From Deltaproteobacteria bacterium (GTDB taxonomy: Bacteria; SAR324; NAC60-12), in NCBI GenBank assembly GCA_002730365.1, contig PBZZ01000116.1:1-12610 (forward strand): DNA of 12,610 nucleotides. Reading direction: 5' to 3'. The position numbers and the translations under genes are program-made. Below are positions 6,549 through 12,610 of this stretch, one piece after another. Position 1 is the stretch's first letter; the number at the start of each line of letters is the position of its first letter. The notes under the pieces are model-generated. The model made no database searches. It was given only the letters and a program-made list of their open reading frames with translations, and was not told where the DNA came from.

Positions 6549-6760
6549 GAGTGATCGACTTACCACTTGACAGCAAGCAGCTTTTCGTCAGATCAATAAT
6601 CGTAAAAAACATCCTGATGAACGCCTTGCGGCCCTAAAAAATTTCCGTTAAGGTGAAACTCCAGATGATCTGATTGTCCCTCCATCCAGATATATTCTGG
6701 TTTGAGCCAATCATCTTCCGCGCCGCCAATATCTTCCATTCCGTCAGACAGGAGTCTACT
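6549..6760 (+). promoter_or_regulatory. Leader region of the 95-residue protein / PKS genes
   Basis: These 212 bp have no convincing gene. They hold several small symmetric elements around CAGAT. CAGATGATCTG (6662-6672) is a perfect 11-bp palindrome, and CCAGATATATTCTGG (6686-6700) has 5-bp arms. TCAGATCA (6588-6595) is repeated inverted as TGATCTGA (6666-6673). TTGACA at 6567-6572 is a perfect -35, but no good -10 lies at the right spacing. AGGAG at 6750-6754 is the ribosome binding site of the next gene. The promoter is probably here, but I cannot place it. Confidence 0.35.
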
Positions 6761-7048
6761 ATGACAAAAGTATGTATCGTGCAGAAGCGGCAGATCGTAC
6801 TGTTGAAGAAGGAAATCTACGTTGAGGGCAGTCAGGAAGAGATTGAAGAGTGGATCATTCACAATCAGTTGGATGACACCAAGTACCAGTGGCGAACCCA
6901 CACTGAATACATCGATCCAGGTCACGAAGAGTACGAAATTCTTGAAGTCCCTGAGGATGATGGCTACGACTTCCTACGCTACGTCCGCAAGCCCCCGGTC
7001 TATAACTTGGAACGGGACAACGGACGAAAGATCCAGACCAAGAAATAA
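6761..7048 (+). CDS. Small charged protein, unrecognised
   Basis: A 95-residue soluble protein with no signal peptide or membrane segment. It is rich in charged residues, about 20 acidic against 15 basic, and in tyrosine and tryptophan. The segment EIYVEGSQEEIEEWIIHNQLDD (about 18-39) loosely resembles small proteins in which a strand carries 'VEAxSEEEA' followed by a helix, but I cannot name a family. The track of acidic residues in EEYEILEVPEDDGYDF (about 56-71) is also notable. The frame is open further upstream, but ATG at 6761 is preceded by AGGAG at 6750-6754 with six bases of spacing, which fixes the start. It ends 11 bp before the polyketide synthase, so the two are very likely cotranscribed. 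It is probably a real gene because of the strong ribosome binding site and protein-like composition. Confidence 0.7.
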   Translation: MTKVCIVQKRQIVLLKKEIYVEGSQEEIEEWIIHNQLDDTKYQWRTHTEYIDPGHEEYEILEVPEDDGYDFLRYVRKPPVYNLERDNGRKIQTKK

Positions 7049-7059
7049 CTCTACTGCGA

Positions 7060-8121
7060 ATGCCTCGAATCCTGGCACTCGCCCATGCCTTCCCTCCCCA
7101 TTACTGCTCTCAAGATGAACTGAGTTCAGCCCTGCGCATTGCTTGGCAGAGCCAGGGACTCGATGTAGCGATTTTTGATCGCTTGCAGCGCAACGTTCAG
7201 GTTCAGGGCCGCTACCTGGCTCGACCGTTGGAAGAGTACCATCACTTCAACTCCTTCACCCAAACTAACCAGATCTGGCAGGAAGAAGCTCTGCATCTCG
7301 GTGAGCAAGTAGTTTGGCAAGTACTGGATCAAGCTCAGCTAGCAGCCAAACAAGTCCAGATGCTGATGAGTACAACGGTGACAGGAATCGCGGTGCCTTC
7401 GCTGGAAGCCCGCCTGATGAACCGACTACCGTTTGCACCGATGACTCGACGAATCCCGCTGTTTGGACTGGGTTGTTTGGCTGGAACTGCTGGGATTGCC
7501 CGTTGTGCTGATTACCTCCGAGCTTACCCGACCCATGCTGCTTTGCTGCTCTCGGTGGAGCTCTGCTCCCTGACTTTACAGAAGCAGGACTTGTCTGTAG
7601 CAAACCTGATTGCTAGTGGCCTCTTTGGTGATGGGGCTTCAGCTGTACTGCTCGTTGGTGACGAACATCCTCTAGCTCCAGCTGCACCTGTGGGTGTAAT
7701 AGACTCTTGTTCAGTCTTCTTTCCAGATTCTGAAGAGGTGATGGGCTGGGAAGTCAGTACATCCGGCCTCAAAATCGTCCTCTCTCCAGGCGTTCCCCAT
7801 TATACTCGTGAGATGTTACCTGGACCCCTGAAAGATTTTCTCGCCCAGCACAACCTGAAACTTGGTGAGATCTGTCACTGGGTCAGTCATCCCGGAGGTC
7901 CCAAGGTGATTGATGCACTGGAAGAAGGACTGGCATTACCAGCAGGAGCACTGAACCGAACGCGTCAAAGTCTCGCTGCGATTGGTAATCTCTCCTCAAC
8001 CTCTGTGCTGATTATTCTGGAGGAGTGGCTACGCGACAGGATAGCAGAGCCAGGTGACTGGGGAATGATGCTTTCGATGGGGCCAGGCTTTTGTGCAGAA
8101 GCTGCGTTGCTGCGCTGGTGA
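7060..8121 (+). CDS. Type III polyketide synthase (chalcone/stilbene synthase family)
   Basis: A 353-residue homodimer-type type III PKS, which condenses an acyl-CoA starter with malonyl-CoA units to make phloroglucinols, resorcinols or alkylpyrones. The catalytic triad is complete: Cys139 in FGLGCLAGTAG (135-145), His277 in HWVSHPGGPKVIDA (273-286) and Asn310 in GNLSSTS (309-315). LFGDGASAVLL (188-198) and the C-terminal MGPGFCAEAALL (340-351) are also family features. Length is normal. The product cannot be deduced from sequence; bacterial alkylresorcinol/alkylpyrone synthases are the nearest group in feel. The start is ATG at 7060, 11 bp after the small-protein stop, with no clear ribosome binding site, so coupling to that gene is likely. 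No methyltransferase or oxidase gene, common partners in other bacteria, is adjacent. It is convergent with the PF04339 gene, 12 bp between stops. Confidence 0.92.
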   Translation: MPRILALAHAFPPHYCSQDELSSALRIAWQSQGLDVAIFDRLQRNVQVQGRYLARPLEEYHHFNSFTQTNQIWQEEALHLGEQVVWQVLDQAQLAAKQVQMLMSTTVTGIAVPSLEARLMNRLPFAPMTRRIPLFGLGCLAGTAGIARCADYLRAYPTHAALLLSVELCSLTLQKQDLSVANLIASGLFGDGASAVLLVGDEHPLAPAAPVGVIDSCSVFFPDSEEVMGWEVSTSGLKIVLSPGVPHYTREMLPGPLKDFLAQHNLKLGEICHWVSHPGGPKVIDALEEGLALPAGALNRTRQSLAAIGNLSSTSVLIILEEWLRDRIAEPGDWGMMLSMGPGFCAEAALLRW

Positions 8122-8133
8122 GTGTGGAGCGAA

Positions 8134-9330
8134 TCAGCTTTCCTGACGATAAGGTGAGAGTTCTGGGTTTTCTTCAATATTGCTCTGGATCGACCGCTTC
8201 TCTTCCTCAATGAATTCCCCAATCGCCCGATGAAAAGCTGGATGGGCAATCCAGTGAGCGCTGTAGGTCAGATTGGGTAGGAAGCCTCGCTGGATCTTAT
8301 GTGCTCCCTGGGCACCAGCTTCAAATCGCTGCACACCTTGTTCAATTGCATACTCAATCAGGCGGTAATAGCAGAGCTCAAAGTGCAGGCTCCGAAAGTC
8401 TTGCCGACAGCCCCAATAGCGTCCAAAGAGATGTGGTCCTTTTTGATAATTGATCGTACCAGCCACCCATCTCCCCTGCTTGCGGGCGAGGGCAAGCACC
8501 AATTGATCTCGAAAATGTGTGAAGATGTACTGAAAAAATTCATAACTCAAGTAAGGCATCGCCCACTTGCGATCAATCGTAGTTAGGTAGAAGTCGTACA
8601 TCACTCGGCAGAGCTTCGGCTCAATCTCCTCTCCTCGAAGCAGAATTACCTCCAACCCTTGTTCCTGAACCTGTCGACGTTCTCGCAAAATCTCCTTGCG
8701 ACGTTTGCTTCTAAGTCGACTGAGGAAGTCTTCAAAGCTGACGTAACCCTGATTCTGCCAATGAAATTGAAAGCTATGTCGCAATAGTAGACCAGCTGCT
8801 TCATAGATTTCGCGCTCCTCTGCAGGAATAAAAAGAAAGTGCAGAGACGAGCAGCCTTCCTGCTGGGCCAGCTCCAATGCACTGGCGAGCAACTGCTGCT
8901 GAATTCTTCTGGGATTGGAGGCATCTGCCGCGACCAGTAGCTTGGGACCCGTCGCTGGAGTAAAGGGTACGGCTGAGGTGAGTTTGGGGAAATAGCGTTG
9001 ACCATAACGTTGATAGGCGTTCGCCCAATCCCAGTCAAAGATGTATTCCCCATTGCTGTTGGTTTTCCGGTACAGGTAACAGGCGGCCTGTAGCTGCTTC
9101 CCTTCCCAGAGCGTCAGGTAGCGAGGTTCCCATCCGGGTTCAATTCCAACGCATTGCCCCTCTTCTAGCGCAAGCAGATAGTCGTATTCAGCGAAGGGGA
9201 AAGCGTCTCCAATCAGTCGGTTCCAGGACTCTGGGGGGACTTCGCGAAGGCTGTGCAAAACCTGCTGGTGCAGATTACTATCAGTCTGAAAGGCAGTGCT
9301 GCTCACGTCAGTCTTCGACCTGAACCACAT
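8134..9330 (-). CDS. FemAB/GNAT-like protein (PF04339, COG3146)
   Basis: About 398 residues, matching the PF04339 'FemAB-like, peptidoglycan biosynthesis/recognition' family, which has two acyl-CoA N-acyltransferase-fold halves. Diagnostic stretches are PFAEYDYLLALEEGQCVG (about 45-62), GWEPRYLTLW (66-75), GEYIFDWDWANAYQRYG (94-110), FPKLTSAVPFTPATGPKLL (114-132), and later QNQGYVSFEDFLSRLRSKRRKEI and RFEAGAQGAHKIQRGF. The acyl acceptor is unknown; cytoplasmic location is expected because no signal or membrane segment is seen. The start is uncertain. ATG at 9330 is given, but TTG at 9345 and GTG at 9306 are possible; only the GTG lies beyond the DtxR-family gene's stop, and none has a clear ribosome binding site. 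It overlaps or abuts that gene, so cotranscription under metal control is plausible but unproven. Confidence 0.88.
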   Translation of the reverse strand: MWFRSKTDVSSTAFQTDSNLHQQVLHSLREVPPESWNRLIGDAFPFAEYDYLLALEEGQCVGIEPGWEPRYLTLWEGKQLQAACYLYRKTNSNGEYIFDWDWANAYQRYGQRYFPKLTSAVPFTPATGPKLLVAADASNPRRIQQQLLASALELAQQEGCSSLHFLFIPAEEREIYEAAGLLLRHSFQFHWQNQGYVSFEDFLSRLRSKRRKEILRERRQVQEQGLEVILLRGEEIEPKLCRVMYDFYLTTIDRKWAMPYLSYEFFQYIFTHFRDQLVLALARKQGRWVAGTINYQKGPHLFGRYWGCRQDFRSLHFELCYYRLIEYAIEQGVQRFEAGAQGAHKIQRGFLPNLTYSAHWIAHPAFHRAIGEFIEEEKRSIQSNIEENPELSPYRQES

Positions 9331-9976
9331 GGATTTTGTCGGCAACGTGGAAGGGGAGGATAGCCTGTTGTTCTTCCTGCTGGAGAGTCATTGAACTCAT
9401 CACGTCGGCACTGGAAATCACTTGATGCTTCTGCCCCGGAATCAACTGCTGGGTGTGCAGAATCTTGAGCAATTCCTCAGAATCTTCTAATTCTTCGGTA
9501 ATCATCATGATCTCCACCATCATGCCTTCTTCAGCCTGATCTAGGGTGAAACAGTCCTCTGGCAGAGAATGACCGGGCATCGGCGTCCCATGAGGGCAGG
9601 TCTCTGGATAATTGAGAAAGGCGGCCAGCTTATCAACAACCGTAGGGGTCATCGCATGTTCAAGTTGATGAGCGTGCTTGTGTACTTCGTACCAGGGTAT
9701 CCCAAGAGTATTGCAGAGAAAATATTCAGCAAGATTGTGGCGAAAGGCAATGTCGCAGGCGAGACGCTCTCCTTCCTTGGTCAGGTTGATCTCTTTCTTG
9801 TCGTCCATCTGGATCAGATCATCTCGCTGCATGCGCTGCAGGGTAGCGTGTACCGTCGGTGCACTGCTCTTGAGGCGCTGTGCTAGGGTAACCGCCTTGA
9901 GGCGCTCTCCAGCACCTCGCAACTGATACAGCAGCAGGAGGTACTCTTCAATGACAATCGAGTGTTTCTCAGACAT
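9308..9976 (-). CDS. DtxR/MntR-family metal-dependent transcriptional regulator
   Basis: A 222-residue regulator of the long DtxR type. It has a winged helix-turn-helix (about 5-70, with LAQRLKSSAPTVHATLQRM), a metal-binding and dimerisation domain (72-140, with HNLAEYFL, HQLEHAM and CPHGTPMPG) and a C-terminal FeoA/SH3-like domain (about 143-222). It should repress or activate metal uptake or efflux genes when bound to Mn or Fe. By alignment from memory, the ligand positions carry Glu11, His80, His103, Glu106 and His107. His103 replaces the Cys of DtxR/IdeR and the Glu of MntR, so metal preference is open. The frame extends to 10045, but ATG at 9976 matches the family N-terminus and is preceded by AGGAA. 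The downstream FemAB-like gene overlaps its 3' end. A dyad at 10017-10030 may mediate autoregulation. Confidence 0.88.
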   Translation of the reverse strand: MSEKHSIVIEEYLLLLYQLRGAGERLKAVTLAQRLKSSAPTVHATLQRMQRDDLIQMDDKKEINLTKEGERLACDIAFRHNLAEYFLCNTLGIPWYEVHKHAHQLEHAMTPTVVDKLAAFLNYPETCPHGTPMPGHSLPEDCFTLDQAEEGMMVEIMMITEELEDSEELLKILHTQQLIPGQKHQVISSADVMSSMTLQQEEQQAILPFHVADKIHVVQVED

Positions 9977-10016
9977 TAGGAGTTCCTGACAGAGATGGTC
10001 AAAGACTTGAACTGTT

Positions 10017-10030
10017 AGCCTAGCAAGGCT
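10017..10030. promoter_or_regulatory. Dyad upstream of the DtxR-family gene (candidate autoregulatory operator)
   Basis: AGCCT-AGCA-AGGCT forms a 14-bp dyad 41 bp before the regulator's ATG. The plus-strand bases GTTAGCCTA (10014-10022) equal the core of the IdeR/DtxR consensus TTAGGTTAGSCTAACCTAA. Only half of that operator is matched. A weak promoter, TTGCCA (complement of 10100-10105) and TAGACT (complement of 10076-10081) spaced 18 bp, lies upstream. Confidence 0.35.
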
Positions 10031-10129
10031 CTGCCAGAAAAACAAACAGGATTCAGCTTTTGCATTGGTGGTTGGAGTCTACCAAGACTATTCTATTTCT
10101 GGCAAACACCACAGCTAGACAGGGAAATA

Positions 10130-10627
10130 TCACGGAAGACGATGTAAACGTTGCTGCAACGGAAGGATATGGGCGTGAGTAAGGGAAACGGCCAACGCAT
10201 CGGCTTCGTCTTCTTGGAGTGGACGAGATTGAAGGTTCAGTAGCATCCGAACCATGTGCTGAATCTGCTTTTTCTGGGCACCACCTGTCCCCACCAGAGA
10301 TTGCTTGACCTGTCTCGGCGCATATTCATGTAGACGAACCTGCCGACGTCCTAGTTCCAGTAGCACAACCCCTCGCACATGGCCCAGCACTAAGGCAGAG
10401 CGGGGATGCTTTGCAAAGAAGACTTCTTCAACAACTCCGCAATCCGGTTGCCACTGCTGAATCAAGTCTCCAAGAGCATCACCTAGAAGAACCAGGCGTT
10501 CCGCCAATGATTTGGATTCTGGTAGTCGGATGCAACCACTGGAGAGGTGGCGATTGTGCTGAGGAGTCGCTTCAATTAGACCATAGCCCGTACGACGACT
10601 ACCCGGATCAATCCCTAGAATTCTCAT
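10130..10627 (-). CDS. ruvC: Holliday junction resolvase RuvC
   Basis: A 165-residue endonuclease that cuts Holliday junctions together with RuvAB during homologous recombination. The start MRILGIDPGSRRTGYG supplies Asp7, VVEEVFFAKHPRSA (65-78) supplies Glu67, and EDEADALAVSLTH (139-151) supplies Asp140 and Asp143, so the four catalytic acidic residues are present. GTGGAQKKQIQHMV (113-126) is the conserved basic DNA-binding region. Length is normal. The start is ATG at 10627, three bases after the yebC stop, so the two genes are surely cotranscribed, in the yebC-ruvC order known from many proteobacteria. ruvA and ruvB, which often follow, are absent; a 153-bp gap and a metalloregulator come next. 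Confidence 0.97.
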   Translation of the reverse strand: MRILGIDPGSRRTGYGLIEATPQHNRHLSSGCIRLPESKSLAERLVLLGDALGDLIQQWQPDCGVVEEVFFAKHPRSALVLGHVRGVVLLELGRRQVRLHEYAPRQVKQSLVGTGGAQKKQIQHMVRMLLNLQSRPLQEDEADALAVSLTHAHILPLQQRLHRLP

Positions 10628-10630
10628 GCT

Positions 10631-11386
10631 TCAGGACGCTAACTGAGTAGCTACTTCCTCACTAATATCAAAATTGGAATAGACCTGCTGGACATCGTCA
10701 TCATCTTCCAGCATCTCAATCAGACGAATGACCTGCTCTGCCTTCTGAGCATCTTCAATAGCAATCCGATTTTGTGGATTCCAAATGATACCAGAGTGCT
10801 GCATCGGTACGGAATTCTCTTCCAAGAAACTACGCACCTGTTCCAAATCAGCAATGCTTGTGTAGACCTCGTAGTTTTCTAGGTCCTCCGTATTCAGATC
10901 CTCTGCACCTGCTTCCAGAATAAATTCTGTCAGTACATCTTCGCTGATCTTGTCTTTCTCAATCATGATTTGTCCAAGTCGATCAAACATGTATTGTACA
11001 GAGTTGGTGGAACCCAAACTACCACCCGATTTGTTGAAAGCGTAGCGAATGGAAGCAATAGTACGGTTGCGATTGTCGGTCATCGCTTCAACAATGATTG
11101 CCACGTTGTGTGGACCATACCCTTCGTAGACAATCTCCTCGTAGTTATCACCTTCCCCTTCTCCGGTTGCCTTCTTGATTGCTCGCATGATATTGTCCAT
11201 TGGCATCGACTGACCTCGTGCATTCGCCACCGCAGTGCGTAAACGAGGATTGGCATCAATGTCTCCACCCCCCACTCGGGCTGCCACTGTAACCTCCTTG
11301 ATTAGTTTGGTGAAGAGCTTACCACGCTTGGCATCCTGGGCAGCCTTCTTGTGCTTGATCGTGCTCCACTTGCTGTGTCCTGACAT
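10631..11386 (-). CDS. yebC: YebC/TACO1-family regulator (translation or transcription)
   Basis: A 251-residue YebC/PmpR family protein. Members bind nucleic acids and act either as DNA-binding regulators or, by more recent work, as ribosome-associated factors that help translate difficult stretches such as polyprolines. The start MSGHSKWSTIKHKKAAQDAKRG is nearly invariant in the family. NPRLRTAVANAR (46-57), MPMDNIMRAIKKATGEG (61-77), YEGYGPHNVAIIVEAMTDNRNRT (87-109) and the acidic tail MLEDDDDVQQVYSNFD (about 224-239) are all as expected. Length is normal. ATG at 11386 follows the rimO stop by six bases, and the AGGGA ribosome binding site overlaps that stop codon. It is the middle gene of the rimO-yebC-ruvC set. 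Confidence 0.97.
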   Translation of the reverse strand: MSGHSKWSTIKHKKAAQDAKRGKLFTKLIKEVTVAARVGGGDIDANPRLRTAVANARGQSMPMDNIMRAIKKATGEGEGDNYEEIVYEGYGPHNVAIIVEAMTDNRNRTIASIRYAFNKSGGSLGSTNSVQYMFDRLGQIMIEKDKISEDVLTEFILEAGAEDLNTEDLENYEVYTSIADLEQVRSFLEENSVPMQHSGIIWNPQNRIAIEDAQKAEQVIRLIEMLEDDDDVQQVYSNFDISEEVATQLAS

Positions 11387-11392
11387 GATTCC

Positions 11393-12610
11393 CTATTCGA
11401 TGATTTTACCTACCAGATCATAGTCATGCGCTTCTGTGATCTCCACAGAGTGGAAAGTTCCCGGACGCGCGTTACACTCATTGATATAGATCAACCCATC
11501 TACTTCTGGTCCCTGAAACGCAGCTCTTCCCTGTAACAATAGCTCTGTCTCTTCTGCATAGCCGTCCACTAAGATGGGCAAGACCTGTCCTACTCTAGCC
11601 TGATTACGTTGTTGGCTAACCTGGCGCTGTACCTCCATCAAGCGTTGCTTACGTTCGTGCTTAACCGCATTAGGAACAGGATCACCCAAGCGTGCTGAAC
11701 GAATGTTGTCTTCCGGAGAATAGGTGAATACACCCACATGAGTGAAATGTCCTGCTGCTACAAATTCCAAGAGTTCCTCAAAGGCCTCTTCTGTCTCTGT
11801 CGGAAAGCCAACAATGAAAGTTGTTCGCCAAGCCACCTCTGGAAGAACACTTTTTACTTTCTGCATCTTCTGCTCAATCTGTGACCGAGTAATCTTACGG
11901 TTCATCTTGCGCAGGACATTGTCTTCGATGTGTTGAAAAGGCATGTCTAGATAAGCACAGAATCGCTTGTCCGCAGCAAAGGCTGCCAAGGCGTTATCTG
12001 TAAAGGTGTTGGGATAGCAGTAAAAGAGACGAACCCAAAAATTACCTTCCAAGGCACTGATAGAACGCAGCAACTCCGCAAGCTCCAACTGGCCTCGATC
12101 TCTGCCGAAGGAAGAAGTGTCTTGTGAGATCAGATTGATTTCCTTAACCCCTCTGCTCACTAACTGTTGAATCTCGTTCACAATGGATGGGACACTGCGG
12201 CTACTCAGCAATCCCCGCAACATCGGAATGTTGCAGAAAGAGCACATATTCGAGCAACCTTCCGCAATCTTGACATAGGCAAAATGACGAGGAGTGGACT
12301 GCTGCTTTTCCTGATCCTCAAATTGCTGGTAGTGTGGCTTGGGCTGAACAAGAGAGTGTTGCTTGCTTGGCTCTCTGCGCACCTGATCCAATAAGGGAAC
12401 AATCTCACTGAAATCCTGAGAACCCAACAAAGCATCTAGTTCTGGAAGTTCTTTCAGTAAGTCTTCGCGATAGCGCTGGCTTAAACAACCGGCTGCTACC
12501 AATGTGGAACAGCGCCCTGTCTTTTTGAGTTCGCTTAACTCAAGAATACGCTGGACAGATTCTTCGGTAGCTGAAGTCAGGAAGGCACAGGTGTTGACAA
12601 CGATAGCGTC
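11393..12610 (-). CDS. rimO: Ribosomal protein S12 methylthiotransferase RimO (partial, 5' end off window)
   Basis: A radical-SAM enzyme that methylthiolates an aspartate of ribosomal protein S12. The visible part has 405 codons and stays open to the window edge; roughly 35-45 N-terminal residues are missing. The N-terminal Fe-S cluster domain shows VNTCAF and VAAGCLSQR (two of its three Cys). The radical-SAM motif is GCSNMCSFC, CxxxCxxC, at about 118-126 of the fragment. LISQDTSSFGRD, LDMPFQHIEDNVLRKMNR and TTFIVGFPTET follow, and a TRAM domain lies at the C-terminus. The ISQDT...GRD stretch and the context favour RimO over the tRNA enzyme MiaB. It is the first visible gene of a minus-strand operon with yebC and ruvC. 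An internal TTG at 12502 is not the start because the upstream frame is clearly homologous. Confidence 0.93.
   Translation of the reverse strand, partial: DAIVVNTCAFLTSATEESVQRILELSELKKTGRCSTLVAAGCLSQRYREDLLKELPELDALLGSQDFSEIVPLLDQVRREPSKQHSLVQPKPHYQQFEDQEKQQSTPRHFAYVKIAEGCSNMCSFCNIPMLRGLLSSRSVPSIVNEIQQLVSRGVKEINLISQDTSSFGRDRGQLELAELLRSISALEGNFWVRLFYCYPNTFTDNALAAFAADKRFCAYLDMPFQHIEDNVLRKMNRKITRSQIEQKMQKVKSVLPEVAWRTTFIVGFPTETEEAFEELLEFVAAGHFTHVGVFTYSPEDNIRSARLGDPVPNAVKHERKQRLMEVQRQVSQQRNQARVGQVLPILVDGYAEETELLLQGRAAFQGPEVDGLIYINECNARPGTFHSVEITEAHDYDLVGKIIE

Noticed and set aside
6567..6600. TTGACA with AATAAT as a promoter
   Set aside because: The spacing is 22 bp, too long for a sigma-70 promoter, and no better -10 lies 16-18 bp away.
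6571..6651. A protein-like plus-strand reading (ending in KKHPDERLAALKNFR) after the secreted-protein gene
   Set aside because: It is bounded by stops at both ends and contains no start codon, so it is not a gene. A remnant cannot be excluded.
6593..6925. A 110-residue minus-strand open frame opposite the leader and the small-protein gene
   Set aside because: It overlaps the better-supported plus-strand gene at 6761, which has a good ribosome binding site. I saw no family features in it.
11080..11268. Open frames in other phases within yebC, rimO, ruvC and the PF04339 gene
   Set aside because: They lie wholly inside strongly supported genes and show no recognisable protein features, so they are shadows.

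Overview
The window reads as an ordinary, gene-dense bacterial chromosome segment of roughly even base composition (judged by eye). It has no tRNA, rRNA, CRISPR array, insertion sequence or prophage that I can see. The gene content points to a Gram-negative, probably environmental bacterium: an undecaprenyl-phosphate sugar transferase, a GspH/FimT-type prepilin, a Sec-exported protein, a type III polyketide synthase, and a rimO-yebC-ruvC block. A proteobacterial or SAR324/delta-like lineage would fit, but nothing here fixes the taxonomy.

Left part (1-3457). The last codons of an off-window plus-strand gene are followed by a terminator-like hairpin. Two minus-strand genes come next: a HAD-like/uridine-kinase-like fusion with a degenerate P-loop, and downstream of it an antibiotic-biosynthesis-monooxygenase (ABM) domain protein. 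An imperfect 13-nt inverted repeat spans the gap between these two. Diverging from them is a plus-strand pair, a WcaJ-type sugar phosphotransferase overlapping a GspH/FimT-like prepilin.

Middle part (3484-8121). A minus-strand pair encodes a DUF790/Bax1-type nuclease and a four-helix CopD/HemJ-like membrane protein. Diverging from it, glutathione peroxidase and a secreted paired-cysteine protein form a tight plus-strand pair, with a perfect dyad in front of the peroxidase. After a 212-bp leader region come an unrecognised 95-residue charged protein and a type III polyketide synthase.

Right part (8134-12610). All genes are on the minus strand. In transcription order they are rimO (running off the window), yebC and ruvC, nearly contiguous and probably one operon for ribosomal protein modification, translation/regulation and Holliday-junction resolution. 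After a 153-bp gap come a DtxR-family metalloregulator and an overlapping FemAB/GNAT-like protein (PF04339).

The points most worth follow-up are the kinase-dead-looking fusion protein, the Bax1-type nuclease without its usual XPB helicase beside it, the PKS with its small unrecognised partner, and the DtxR-family regulator with a non-standard set of metal ligands. I see no clear new multi-gene defence or mobile system.
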